Assembly (NCBI GenBank): GCA_002440745.1
Contig: DJVB01000036.1
Span: 1-64,000, forward strand
Reading direction: 5' to 3'
Length of the DNA stretch: 64,000 bases
Origin: Bacteroidales bacterium UBA6267
GTDB lineage: Bacteria; Bacteroidota; Bacteroidia; Bacteroidales; UBA1556
The translations under genes and the position numbers were made by a program. Positions within the stretch are counted from its first letter, which is position 1. Each line of letters opens with the position of its first letter. The notes under the pieces are model-generated. The model was not told where the DNA came from and searched no databases. It saw only the letters and a program-made list of their open reading frames with translations. Below are positions 1 through 8,057 of this stretch, piece after piece.

Positions 1-90
1 AGCGTAAAAATTCCTCTTTTCATAAGTAAAGTATTAATGTATAAAAAACTGTATTGTTTGTTCGTTAACAATGTGGTTGCTAATTCAGCA

Positions 91-98
91 CAAATATA
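91..98 (-). promoter_or_regulatory. Putative leftward promoter, -7 box
   Basis: Read on the minus strand this is TATATTTG, a perfect match to the Bacteroidota -7 consensus TAnnTTTG. No clear -33 TTTG is visible; an A/T-rich run lies there. It would drive a gene lying mostly left of the window. A minus-strand ATG at 20-22 opens a frame running off the edge (Met-Lys-Arg-Gly-Ile-Phe-Thr), which may be that gene, but seven codons are too few to call. Confidence 0.4.
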
Positions 99-151
99 GA
101 TTTTTTTTGGAAAAAAAAGATTTTTTATTAAAAATGAAGAAAAATAATCAT

Positions 152-361
152 TGTTGTCCGATAAAAATTATATTTAGTCCCTACGGGACTTTGTTACATA
201 TTGTAATATCCTTTCTACCAATATTTTGTCCCTAACGGGACAGCCCTGTTAAGGGCTAAATATTGGTAGAGAATAGAATAACCCCAGAATTTCCAAAAGT
301 CCCGTAGAGACTTGATATAGAGGGTGTTTCAACATGTTAAAGAGTTTTTTATCGGACAACA
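152..361. repeat. MITE/REP-like palindromic element with terminal inverted repeats
   Basis: A 210-bp non-coding element is bounded by perfect 16-bp inverted repeats, TGTTGTCCGATAAAAA at 152-167 and its complement at 346-361. Inside is a second symmetric pair, AGTCCCTACGGGACTTT at 176-192 and an almost exact complement at 296-312. The centre folds as a three-way junction: CTACCAATATTT (215-226) pairs with 258-269 and encloses two 6-bp tetraloop hairpins (227-242 and 242-257, sharing one base). No open reading frame is present and I see no clear target-site duplication. The layout suggests a non-autonomous mobile element or a REP-like repeat; the class is inference. Confidence 0.7.
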
Positions 362-474
362 CTGAAAAATTATGAAGGATTCTTTAGAAAAATAATAAAA
401 GAAAACACAAATGAAACTATATCAATTCAATAAGCATAATGAATCGAAAAAAAAAAATTATTTCGTCGGAGTTT

Positions 475-1650
475 TTATTTCAACTCCACTTTACGAATGG
501 CTCCAGTATTAGGATAAAGTTGAAGATTAACATTTCCGGGAGGAAGGGAAGTTGCTACTCCAAACTGACTGATTAGGAAACTGGCTTCTGCAATTTGTTC
601 AACTCCGTTGAGTATCGAAAATTTGGCATATTCGGGAATTCTATAAAAAATTCCATTGGAAGATTCCGCATTTTGATTGCTGGCCGAAACTATTTCATTA
701 AGCGCCATAGTGTTTTTTCCTCGACTAACTTTGATATAAACCATCTGTCCTCCTTGAAAATCCTCCTCTACAACACCGGTATATTTTGAGAACTTAAATA
801 GTGGGATTAGAGCATTATATATGTGTGATTCAGGAATATATGTGTAGCGATATTGGTAGGTATAAGTTTCGGTGATGCCCATAAACAACATCATATACTC
901 ATTTTCCAACTTCAACAATTCATTGTTCATCAACCGAATAGTTGCATCAGAATAGGCAACTTCCTGAGCACCAGTTATTATGTCGAGTCTTTGATCTTTA
1001 ATTACAGTAATAAAATCTGCAGCTTCACGGGCTTTTTCTTCAAGAGTTTTTTCGACCATACTCCGCCTGACAATTCTTTTCTCGATGGTCATTGTGTCCA
1101 CATTCAATTTTTCTATAATTGTATCTATCTGCTCTTTGAGATTGGCACCGGTGAAATATTTAAAGGTTTCCGAATAATCAATTTCGCTCTTTTCCATTTG
1201 TTGTCGCTGCTCTTCCATCACTCTTGCCTCACTATTATCGTTAATATCTTGCAATAATCCGGATTCACTAAACCGTAGAAGCAAAGGTTTTCGAGCGGAT
1301 GGTTTGTATTTTGATAAATCTACAAAATAATATTGCTCGGGATCCGGTTCGGAATAAACATTCATCTTAACATCCGAAATTGCAAAACTAACTGAATTGG
1401 TCTCCAGAACATTTTTAATACCAAGGTATTTCGAGGCATATTTGGCATAAGGTCCGCTGATATGACGTGTTTTAGTCACAGTTATGTCGATACTTACAAC
1501 ATTACGTGGCAAAGCGTAATAAAAACCCGGGCTTCCCTGAATGGGATCTATATCACTAACCTTCAACACATTATAAGTGTTTTTACTGCAAGCTGTAAAA
1601 ATTAAAACAAGTACTATTAGCTTTGTGTATTTCAGAATCTTCATGTTCAA
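475..1650 (-). CDS. DUF4831 family lipoprotein
   Basis: This 391-residue protein matches the DUF4831 family, which is largely restricted to Bacteroidota and has no known biochemical role. The N-terminus is a lipoprotein signal: a short basic start, a hydrophobic stretch and a lipobox ending Thr-Ala-Cys at residue 21, so it should be lipid-anchored. The body is beta-rich, with a charged helical stretch around residues 135-230. It stands alone: the gap behind it on the left holds the repeat element, and the neighbour on the right is divergent. Candidate -7 boxes TAATTTTG (1691-1698) and TAAATTTG (1699-1706) lie upstream on the minus strand. The family call is from recognised sequence character; no function is inferred. 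Confidence 0.8.
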   Translation of the reverse strand: MNMKILKYTKLIVLVLIFTACSKNTYNVLKVSDIDPIQGSPGFYYALPRNVVSIDITVTKTRHISGPYAKYASKYLGIKNVLETNSVSFAISDVKMNVYSEPDPEQYYFVDLSKYKPSARKPLLLRFSESGLLQDINDNSEARVMEEQRQQMEKSEIDYSETFKYFTGANLKEQIDTIIEKLNVDTMTIEKRIVRRSMVEKTLEEKAREAADFITVIKDQRLDIITGAQEVAYSDATIRLMNNELLKLENEYMMLFMGITETYTYQYRYTYIPESHIYNALIPLFKFSKYTGVVEEDFQGGQMVYIKVSRGKNTMALNEIVSASNQNAESSNGIFYRIPEYAKFSILNGVEQIAEASFLISQFGVATSLPPGNVNLQLYPNTGAIRKVELK

Positions 1651-1983
1651 AATTATCTAAGTGTTGGAAAAACTTTATCAAGGTTTGACAAAATTACAAA
1701 TTTAGTCCTTTGGCTTTGTAGTTATTTTTGAAGCAGGCATTAATAAAGAATTTTGTTGCTTAAAATCTTTTTAAAAATATGCCTCAGATTTGTGATTTAG
1801 CCAGTAAATATGTTTATATTTGCTCAATCAAGTTCGTTTACCTTTTGGTTTTTCCTTTTTAATGGTTGGAAGTTTTCGCATCACAATTCCAATTTTATCT
1901 GCGATTAATACCCATTTTTAATGGAAAATAAAACTGAAAACCCAACGAAGCTATTTTTGAAATAAACTTAAAATCAATATATT
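1651..1983. other. Intergenic region, divergent promoters
   Basis: These 333 bases separate the divergent DUF4831 and cupin genes. Two minus-strand -7-like boxes (1691-1706) fit the DUF4831 gene. I see no open frame with coding character, no RNA gene and no repeat. Confidence 0.5.
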
Positions 1984-2256
1984 ATGAATAGGGAAGTAGA
2001 AATTAAACAACTTTCAGAGGAAGAAAAGAAAACGCGGAAAATCGACCAATGGCCAATCTGGACCAAAGAGATAAGCGTTTTTCCATGGACTTACGACAGT
2101 CGTGAAGAATGTTTGATTTTGGAAGGAGAAGTCATCGTATCGACCGACTCGGGTGAATACCATATTAAAGCCGGAGATTTTGTTGTTTTTCACGAAGGAG
2201 TTAACTGCCGGTGGGACATAAAAAAGCCTATCCGGAAGCATTATAATTTCGATTGA
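1984..2256 (+). CDS. Small cupin-domain protein
   Basis: This 90-residue protein is a single cupin barrel resembling the Cupin_3 (DUF861/EutQ-like) group. Residues about 38-90 carry the compact cupin pattern: an ILEGEV strand, a GEYHIKAGDFVVFHEG turn, then a C-terminal strand. The His/Glu metal set of classical cupins is only partly visible, so metal binding and activity are uncertain. The region before residue 38 contains a Trp-rich strand typical of the group. It sits 73 bp upstream of rsgA on the same strand and may be co-transcribed, but rsgA appears to have its own -7 box in the gap. No substrate can be assigned. Confidence 0.75.
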   Translation: MNREVEIKQLSEEEKKTRKIDQWPIWTKEISVFPWTYDSREECLILEGEVIVSTDSGEYHIKAGDFVVFHEGVNCRWDIKKPIRKHYNFD

Positions 2257-2281
2257 AATAGATAGTCTTTTCGTTAAAAGA

Positions 2282-2289
2282 TAAATTTG
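2282..2289 (+). promoter_or_regulatory. Putative -7 box for rsgA
   Basis: TAAATTTG matches TAnnTTTG and ends 40 bases before the rsgA ATG. No correctly spaced -33 TTTG is obvious, so this rests on the -7 box alone. Confidence 0.35.
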
Positions 2290-2329
2290 AGGTTAGCGTT
2301 GCAATGTTTAACCATTAAACTAAGAAGTT

Positions 2330-3268
2330 ATGAAGAAGGGAATTGTTGTAGAATCGACCGGAAGTTGGTACATAGTCGAAGAGTCGGACGGGAAAAGAAC
2401 CAACTGTAAACTCAAAGGGAGTTTCAAAACTAAAGGAATCAAAAACACAAATCCCATTGCTGTAGGTGATAATGTTGCCTTTGAAATGGTGGAAGAAGTT
2501 GGGCTGATAAAGCAAATATTCGAGCGAAGAAACTATATCATTCGCAAGTCAACCAAGCTATCAAAGAAACACCACATAATCGCTTCCAATATTGACCAGG
2601 CGGTAATCATCGCTTCATTATTTGAACCACGAACTACCACCGGATTTATCGACCGATTTTTAATAACCGCCGAGGCCTATTCAGTGCCTGCTATTATAGT
2701 TTTCAACAAAATTGATCTCTATTCTGACGAACTCTTGGATGAGCTTGAACGACTCACCGAAATTTATGCCCAAGCCGGTTATGAATCCATTCATGTTTCG
2801 GCAAAAGAGGGGACGAATTTGAATATGCTGATTTCGGCACTGAAGGGCAAAAACAGCTTGTTTTCAGGTCATAGCGGTGTAGGTAAATCAGCTTTAATAA
2901 ATGCCATTGATCCCTCAAAAAATCTGAAAATTGGAGCCATTTCCGACTATCATTCCAAAGGAAAACATACTACAACAAACGCGACTATGCACAAGTTGCA
3001 GTTTGGGGGACACATCATCGACACACCCGGTATCAAAGAGTTTGGTCTTATAGATTTTCATTTGACCGAATTGAGTCATTTTTTTCCGGAGATGCGCAAC
3101 TATTTAGGCCAGTGTAAGTTCAACAATTGCAAGCACGAAACCGAACAGGGCTGCAAGGTGATTGAAGCAGTAGAGGAAGGTCATATCAGCGAAGAACGAT
3201 ACTTCAGTTATCTCAAGATTTTGAATGACGAAGCCCTTTTGGATTTTGAAAACCAGTTTAGAGAATAA
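2330..3268 (+). CDS. rsgA: Ribosome small-subunit biogenesis GTPase RsgA
   Basis: RsgA is a circularly permuted GTPase that checks late maturation of the 30S ribosomal subunit. The 312 residues show the expected order: an N-terminal OB fold (about 1-65), the G4 motif NKID at 126-129, the P-loop GHSGVGKS at 180-187, and the G3 motif DTPG at 231-234. A C-terminal zinc site follows (Cys262, Cys267, His269, Cys275). G4 preceding G1 is the diagnostic permutation. Length is normal for the family. It lies 17 bp upstream of aat, so the two are probably co-transcribed. Confidence 0.96.
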   Translation: MKKGIVVESTGSWYIVEESDGKRTNCKLKGSFKTKGIKNTNPIAVGDNVAFEMVEEVGLIKQIFERRNYIIRKSTKLSKKHHIIASNIDQAVIIASLFEPRTTTGFIDRFLITAEAYSVPAIIVFNKIDLYSDELLDELERLTEIYAQAGYESIHVSAKEGTNLNMLISALKGKNSLFSGHSGVGKSALINAIDPSKNLKIGAISDYHSKGKHTTTNATMHKLQFGGHIIDTPGIKEFGLIDFHLTELSHFFPEMRNYLGQCKFNNCKHETEQGCKVIEAVEEGHISEERYFSYLKILNDEALLDFENQFRE

Positions 3269-3285
3269 TTATCAAACCCTTCTTC

Positions 3286-3972
3286 ATGATTTTCAAACTT
3301 TCAGACGACCTTGTTTTCCCTCCTGTGGAATATGCCGAATCAGATGGCATTTTAGCCGTGGGTGGCGATTTATCCGTTTCACGTCTTTTACTCGCTTATT
3401 CTTCCGGCATTTTCCCGTGGTTTAACGCGTTCGACCCAATTTTGTGGTGGGCACCTCCCCTACGTCCTCTTTTTACGCCCGGCAACCTTAAAGTGTCTAA
3501 AAGCTTACGGCAAATTATCCGCAGAGGTGTATATAAAGTCACTTTTGATCAAGCATTTAATAAGGTACTAAACAACTGTGCCTCCGTGCCACGCCCGGGA
3601 CAATTTGGCACTTGGTTGACCCCAAAAATGAAAAAAGCTTATACGAATCTTTTTGAACTTGGATTTTGTCACAGTGTGGAAGCTTGGTACGAAAACCGTT
3701 TAGTCGGTGGACTCTACGGAGTAAGCATTGGGGGTTTTTTCGTGGGAGAATCCATGTTTCACAAAAAGGATAATGCGTCAAAAGTGGCATTCTATTACCT
3801 TTCGGAATGGCTTTCTGAGTTGGGATATCATTTCATCGATGGCCAAGTACCGACAAGTCATTTGACGAGCTTAGGAGCAAAGGATGTTTCGCGTGATGAA
3901 TATATGCTATTGCTTCGTAAAGCTATTCAATATCAGCCACCTACAAGATATTGGAGTGAAAAGGTTTATTGA
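3286..3972 (+). CDS. aat: Leucyl/phenylalanyl-tRNA-protein transferase
   Basis: Aat transfers Leu or Phe from tRNA to proteins with an N-terminal Lys or Arg, marking them for ClpS/ClpAP degradation (bacterial N-degron pathway). The 228-residue sequence carries the family N-terminus (FPP..A..DGILAVGGDLS), the GIFPWF segment near residue 42, the WW-P-R-l motif around 54-60, and the C-terminal GGFFVGESMFH and IDGQVPTSHL..LGA segments. It follows rsgA closely and its 3' end converges on the PLP enzyme gene. Nothing is missing. Confidence 0.95.
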   Translation: MIFKLSDDLVFPPVEYAESDGILAVGGDLSVSRLLLAYSSGIFPWFNAFDPILWWAPPLRPLFTPGNLKVSKSLRQIIRRGVYKVTFDQAFNKVLNNCASVPRPGQFGTWLTPKMKKAYTNLFELGFCHSVEAWYENRLVGGLYGVSIGGFFVGESMFHKKDNASKVAFYYLSEWLSELGYHFIDGQVPTSHLTSLGAKDVSRDEYMLLLRKAIQYQPPTRYWSEKVY

Positions 3973-4000
3973 AGTATGGTTTTAAAAATCGAGCTTTAAA

Positions 4001-5050
4001 TCAGACTATTCGGGTCGATTCCTTCATCAGATTGGCTGTAAGGCATGAATGCACAGGAATAATCAGGAGCTTATCACCAATCTTATATTCGTTAAAATTC
4101 GCTTCATTACACTGAACAATTCCATGTTCCTGACTTAAAGAGCTGATGTAATCTCCTGTAAATGTATTGTTTCCAACATCTGTTTTCACAATATGGCCAT
4201 ACGTTTTCACTCCCATAAAATCTAAGCTTTCTTTACTAAAATGCACTGCTCCACCATGAATGACTAATTCGTGGCGTTTGGGGTTAATAGCCACAACCGA
4301 ACATTGCATAAGTGCAGCAATATCGTTTAACTCACAAGAGCCAATTTGCAATTGCATCAAATCGTAAAAAACAAAGTTTCCGGGCCTGAGTTCATCAATT
4401 CTATCAAACTGATTCAGAACCGAAATGGAAGGCGTATCCCCTATCGAAACATAGACAAATTGGCCTGTTTCACGCTCCACTTTAGCAGCCAAATCAGCAA
4501 TCCGATTCACCGATTTGTAGGCGATACCCAAGATTTGCTGTTTTGTGCGCGAGATATACGTGTTGCCAAAATGAGCCATCAATCCCATAAAAACAGCATG
4601 TTGTGTTTCATAGCTGCTTTTAATCAAACCCATCACCTCTTCATAATCAATCACTTCCACTCCTGACCTATGGTACCCGGCATCAATCTCAATCATAAAA
4701 TCCACATCATTATTTAATCGATGCAAGGCTTGGATATGGTCGGGATGATTAATCAAAACTATTAGATTAATTTGCGAAGCCAAATGGTCGATTTCATCCA
4801 TTTCGTTCACATCCAAGGGGAAAGCAATAAAAATATCTTTCCAACCTGCGGCAGCAAAAAATTTGGCCATTTTCACTGAGGAAACAGTAATAGCAGAAAT
4901 CCCATAATCTTTAAAGAAAGAAGCAATATGTAAATTCTGATGTGTTTTGAAATGAGGCCGTAAAACCACTTTGTTTTCACTAGCCTTATCCGCAATCCTT
5001 TGAATGTTTTGTTTTACTTTTTTCTCAGAAATTAGAAAACAATTACTCAT
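4001..5050 (-). CDS. PLP-dependent D-threonine aldolase / D-serine dehydratase-like enzyme
   Basis: This 349-residue enzyme has an alanine-racemase-like N-terminal barrel followed by a D-serine dehydratase-like C-terminal domain. The RPHFKTHQ segment near residue 32 holds the Lys expected to bind PLP. The C-terminal VHSCLTANL segment (about residues 333-341) supplies the His and Cys that coordinate the metal in this family. Members cleave D-threonine-type beta-hydroxy amino acids or deaminate D-serine; which applies here cannot be told. Its start overlaps the end of the TerB-like gene by 8 bp (5043-5050), so the two are almost certainly co-transcribed and translationally coupled. Confidence 0.85.
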   Translation of the reverse strand: MSNCFLISEKKVKQNIQRIADKASENKVVLRPHFKTHQNLHIASFFKDYGISAITVSSVKMAKFFAAAGWKDIFIAFPLDVNEMDEIDHLASQINLIVLINHPDHIQALHRLNNDVDFMIEIDAGYHRSGVEVIDYEEVMGLIKSSYETQHAVFMGLMAHFGNTYISRTKQQILGIAYKSVNRIADLAAKVERETGQFVYVSIGDTPSISVLNQFDRIDELRPGNFVFYDLMQLQIGSCELNDIAALMQCSVVAINPKRHELVIHGGAVHFSKESLDFMGVKTYGHIVKTDVGNNTFTGDYISSLSQEHGIVQCNEANFNEYKIGDKLLIIPVHSCLTANLMKESTRIV

Positions 5051-5438
5051 CTTGAAGAGTTACTAACTTATTATCTTTCAGGTCGTTCATAAAACGATCC
5101 ATTAATTCATTCTTGAAATTGTCGATTATTCGCTTTTCTTGAGGAATAATGCCACCAAAAGCCTCAGCCACCTTTACCATCACATCGAGGAGATAATGAT
5201 ACTCGGGGTCGGGACCATTTTCTTTACAAATATCCACCGCTTTTTGATAAGCTTCCTCGAGACTATGATGTTTCTGATTTTCGTATTCAAACGACCATTC
5301 TATTTCACGCGCCCATGGATGTTCGCACAAAACCCGCTTTAAGGTGCGTATTTCTTCCTCCTGAACTGCACCATCAGCAATGGCAATGGCATAGAGCAGT
5401 TCGCCGAAAGCATCGTAAAGTTTAGCTCTTTTAATCAT
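5043..5438 (-). CDS. TerB-like (TerB/DjlA N-terminal fold) protein
   Basis: This 131-residue all-helical protein resembles the TerB family, with the typical LLYAIAIADGAVQEEEI segment near the N-terminus whose acidic residues form a metal site in relatives. The open frame extends to 5465 only through a TTG that lies inside the promoter -7 box, so I take the ATG at 5436-5438 (Met-Ile-Lys-Arg). The tellurite-resistance label of the family is historical; no other ter genes are present here and no tellurite role is implied. It is the first gene of a two-gene unit with the PLP enzyme. Confidence 0.8.
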   Translation of the reverse strand: MIKRAKLYDAFGELLYAIAIADGAVQEEEIRTLKRVLCEHPWAREIEWSFEYENQKHHSLEEAYQKAVDICKENGPDPEYHYLLDVMVKVAEAFGGIIPQEKRIIDNFKNELMDRFMNDLKDNKLVTLQDE

Positions 5439-5462
5439 AATCCTAAGTGTTTGGCTTGCGGG

Positions 5463-5490
5463 CAAATATACTAAAAAGTTTTATATTCAA
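5463..5490 (-). promoter_or_regulatory. Promoter of the TerB-PLP enzyme unit
   Basis: On the minus strand a TTG (5488-5490) is followed after 17 bases by TATATTTG (5463-5470), matching the Bacteroidota -33/-7 pattern. The predicted start of transcription is near 5457, giving a leader of roughly 20 bases before the ATG at 5438. Confidence 0.55.
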
Positions 5491-5494
5491 CCAC

Positions 5495-6376
5495 CTAAAC
5501 AAAGTTCTTTAAAATATTCTCAATTTGATGAAAATAGCTACTGCCAAAAAGGTTGAGATGAACGAGCAATGGATATAAATTGCATAAATCAATGCGTTCG
5601 TTCCAGCCGGATTCCAACGGAAAACTCTGATGATAGCCTTGATAAAAATCTTCGCTAAATCCGCCAAATAGTTTACTCATTGCCAAATCCATTTCGCGAT
5701 GACCGAAATAAACGGCCGGGTCGATTAAAACCGGTTGACCCTGTAGATTGACCATAAAATTGCCATTCCACAGGTCGCCATGTAAAAGTGCGGGAGCCTC
5801 CTTTGGAAAATAACCATCCAATTTTTCGAATAGCTTATGGAATTTAGAAACGAGGTTTTTATCGGTGCGATTCGATTCCGTTGCCCACCGCAGTTGAGGT
5901 TCCAAACGCTTTTCGACAAAAAAATCGACCCAACTATTCATCCGGCGATTCTGCTGCACCAAACTTCCAATATAGTTGTCGCTGTCGAAGCCGAAACTCT
6001 CGGAGCTATGTTTGTGAAGCTCAGACAACTGCATGCCAAACTTAAACCAAAAGCCCTGTTCCTTCGGTCCTTGCTCAACAGCTTCCATCAACAGAAAACC
6101 AATTCCATCAATTTCGTCATAATGAAGCGGTAAAGGAATGGCAATTTCTTCAGCACTGCGGAGCATGTTGAGTCCTTCGGCTTCACGTTTGAACATGTCG
6201 GGAAAGCGAGATGCGCTGTTCCATTTCACGAAAAAGAGGCCCTCTGTTGTTTCCAAAAGAGCAGCTTCGTTGATGTCGCCCCCACCGGCACGTCGAACCT
6301 TTCGGATGGAAAAATCCAAAATGTCTTCCTCGGCAAAAAACTCATTAATTCCTCTTGAAACTTTGTTGGGTAACAT
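5495..6376 (-). CDS. Fructosamine kinase family protein
   Basis: This 293-residue protein belongs to the fructosamine-3-kinase/ketosamine-kinase family within the protein-kinase-like fold. Members phosphorylate sugar adducts on amines and so trigger deglycation. Visible motifs are the N-terminal glycine-rich loop RRAGGGDINEA, the FVKWN Lys strand, the catalytic loop LLHGDLWNGNFMVN (about 199-212) and the metal-binding LIDPAVYFGHREMDLAM. Length is typical. It is separately transcribed from a well-matched promoter (6404-6433) and is not coupled to a neighbour. Bacterial members often have unknown natural substrates, so only the family is firm. Confidence 0.9.
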   Translation of the reverse strand: MLPNKVSRGINEFFAEEDILDFSIRKVRRAGGGDINEAALLETTEGLFFVKWNSASRFPDMFKREAEGLNMLRSAEEIAIPLPLHYDEIDGIGFLLMEAVEQGPKEQGFWFKFGMQLSELHKHSSESFGFDSDNYIGSLVQQNRRMNSWVDFFVEKRLEPQLRWATESNRTDKNLVSKFHKLFEKLDGYFPKEAPALLHGDLWNGNFMVNLQGQPVLIDPAVYFGHREMDLAMSKLFGGFSEDFYQGYHQSFPLESGWNERIDLCNLYPLLVHLNLFGSSYFHQIENILKNFV

Positions 6377-6403
6377 ATTCTATGAATTAAGGTGAATTGG
6401 AGA

Positions 6404-6433
6404 CAAAGATAATGAGATTTTGTGCTTATCAAA
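6404..6433 (-). promoter_or_regulatory. Promoter of the fructosamine kinase gene
   Basis: On the minus strand TTTG (6430-6433) is separated by 18 bases from TATCTTTG (6404-6411), an almost ideal Bacteroidota -33/-7 pair. Transcription should start near 6398, about 20 bases before the ATG. Confidence 0.65.
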
Positions 6434-6502
6434 GTCAATGCTTACTTGGCCGTTAATGAATAACAGTTTTTGGAACGTTGAGATTAAACGTATCTGTAGT
6501 AA

Positions 6503-7429
6503 TTAGTTCACGATTATTTTTTTTGTAATCGTTTTTTCCATAGATACAACTTTTAGGAGATATATTCCTTTAGGATAATTATCAAGACAAAGTTTTGTGC
6601 GAATTTCATTAGTGCTTTGGTCAACTAATTTTTCGCCCAGCTCATTGAAAACATAAATATGAAAGGATTCCGCTTTATCCCATTCACTCCAGACAAAGCG
6701 ATTTGTCGGATTGGGATAAATAAAAACTGAAACAGGTTCCGATTCATTTAAGCCCAAATGATTTAATAAATATTCACATTCAATTCCGGAAGGATTAAAA
6801 AGTCCGAGGAGGCTATCCTGAAAACATTTAAACGTAATGAGTTCAAAATCAAACATAGTTGAGTCACTATTCCTAGCTGTTGGAAACAAATAATTATTTG
6901 TTGAACCCATATCTTTAACCACCCAACCGTCCATGCCAAAAGGCGAACCGAAAATCGTTTGTAACTGAATACGCTTCTTTATATTACCATTGATGCTGAC
7001 GCTGCCCGTGTCGATAACCTTTACTTTAGATAAACTATCATAACCCTGCCAGCCAACAACTTTTTCATCCGATATCACCCATTCATCACCGATATTCGCA
7101 TTAAAGTTGTAGAGCACAAAAAAATTGTTGTTTTCAAAATAAAACACGGTATCACCTGAGGCATAGGTAGATTCGGGGGTAATGTCAGTTATACCGCCTA
7201 GAGTATAAACTCCACCTGGCTGCGGCCAAAACAGATATTTCTTTATCAGAAATTTTTGGCAGATTTTATTTTGAATCAAGGTGTCGTTTCCCAATGTTAG
7301 TTTATAGAATCCGTAACCCATTCCATAAAAATCATAATGCCATTCTGCATCATTATTCACCCAATTTTGCCCTTGCAAATTTGTAAGAATCAGTAGGTTT
7401 ATGGCTAATAAAATGGTAATTGCTTTCAT
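6503..7429 (-). CDS. Secreted protein with T9SS type A sorting domain
   Basis: This 308-residue protein has an N-terminal signal peptide (hydrophobic residues 4-20) and a C-terminal type A T9SS sorting domain from about residue 225. That domain carries the PNPT motif, a GEKLVDQ segment and a final YPKGIYLLKVVS..TITKKIIVN strand. It should cross the outer membrane by the Por system and be surface-anchored or released. The middle (about 25-220) is a beta-rich region I do not recognise; similar regions often appear in uncharacterised Bacteroidota T9SS cargo. No catalytic motif is visible. It is a single-gene unit with its own promoter. Confidence 0.85.
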   Translation of the reverse strand: MKAITILLAINLLILTNLQGQNWVNNDAEWHYDFYGMGYGFYKLTLGNDTLIQNKICQKFLIKKYLFWPQPGGVYTLGGITDITPESTYASGDTVFYFENNNFFVLYNFNANIGDEWVISDEKVVGWQGYDSLSKVKVIDTGSVSINGNIKKRIQLQTIFGSPFGMDGWVVKDMGSTNNYLFPTARNSDSTMFDFELITFKCFQDSLLGLFNPSGIECEYLLNHLGLNESEPVSVFIYPNPTNRFVWSEWDKAESFHIYVFNELGEKLVDQSTNEIRTKLCLDNYPKGIYLLKVVSMEKTITKKIIVN

Positions 7430-7450
7430 TTTTCAGTTTTATAATTTGGC

Positions 7451-7482
7451 CAAAATTAATAATTATTTTTATCAGCTGTCAA
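7451..7482 (-). promoter_or_regulatory. Promoter of the T9SS cargo gene
   Basis: On the minus strand TTG (7480-7482) is followed after 21 bases by TAATTTTG (7451-7458). The start of transcription would lie near 7445, about 16 bases ahead of the ATG at 7429. Confidence 0.5.
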
Positions 7483-7725
7483 TTCTTTTCACTTAGAAAT
7501 TTTCTTTGGTTTTCGACATAAAACTCCGTATTTCGATACAAATCTATTTTTTCAATACCCAATACAACCCTTTTAAATTGCTTTTCATTTCGCTGATAAG
7601 CACTTGAATAATGAGGTGTTCGGTAAAAGCGAGGTATCCAAAACAACTATTACATCTTCAAATAACATTTTAAAGGCTTGTAATTTACTGTAATTTCCAC
7701 TCGACCTAAGCTCCTGAAAAACAAA
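7479..7725 (-). pseudogene. Probable decayed gene remnant
   Basis: Two minus-strand segments with coding character lie in different frames. One (7479-7646) gives 55 codons ending at TGA 7479-7481 and contains WIPRFYRTPHYSSAYQRNE and a charged C-terminus ENQRKFLSEKN. The other (open from 7725 to the TGA at 7585-7587) contains NYSKLQAFKMLFEDVIVV. Joining them needs one frameshift near 7640, and no start codon is evident upstream. I do not recognise the family. The reading is based on protein-like composition only and could be chance. Confidence 0.35.
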
Positions 7726-8057
7726 TCAACTCAACTTAAGCTTCTAAAATTAAACTTCCAATAACCTCAAAACGAGCACAATAGCAATTATGCACATGTA
7801 GATGTGCAGTTTTGCTATATTTATTTATAATATGATGTGCATTTAATAAAACTACCCTTACTCGCTGTTTTATAGCGCTTTTGCTTCCCTTAATAAACTA
7901 TAATCAGTTTATAGTCTCTCCCTGCAAAGTCGGATGATATCTCTCTAAGATTGGAAATTATAGATTGACTCAACCACGATTATGGAATCCAAGTAAAAAA
8001 ATAATATGGCTTATTTTTTGTTAAATTGCGTGCTTTTTATTGCCAAATAATCCATTT
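7726..8057. other. Gene-free leader region before the macroglobulin gene
   Basis: About 330 bases without a credible frame. The notable content is the strong hairpin at 7781-7818 and a further ATGTGCAT copy near 7835. A TAAATTGC stretch shortly before 8040 is a weak -7 candidate for the downstream gene. I see no repeat shared with the rest of the window. Confidence 0.45.
7781..7818. other. Two-part perfect hairpin
   Basis: ATAGCAA (7781-7787) pairs with TTGCTAT (7812-7818). Inside a symmetric 3x3 internal loop, TGCACAT (7791-7797) pairs with ATGTGCA (7802-7808) across a 4-base loop. Fourteen perfect base pairs in 38 bases is well above chance in AT-rich DNA. No T-run follows on either strand, so it is not a typical terminator. 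It could be an operator dyad, a remnant of a repeat or an RNA structure. Confidence 0.5.

Noticed and set aside
176..312. CRISPR array suggested by repeated GTCCC palindromes
   Set aside because: The repeats are inverted rather than direct, unequally spaced and too few, with no cas genes in the window.
853..1257. 134-residue plus-strand frame
   Set aside because: It lies wholly antisense to the DUF4831 gene, has shadow-type composition and no start context.
5043..5438. Tellurite-resistance operon
   Set aside because: Only a TerB-fold protein is present; no terC, terD, terA or related genes lie nearby, and the methyltransferase at 62520 is far away and unlinked.
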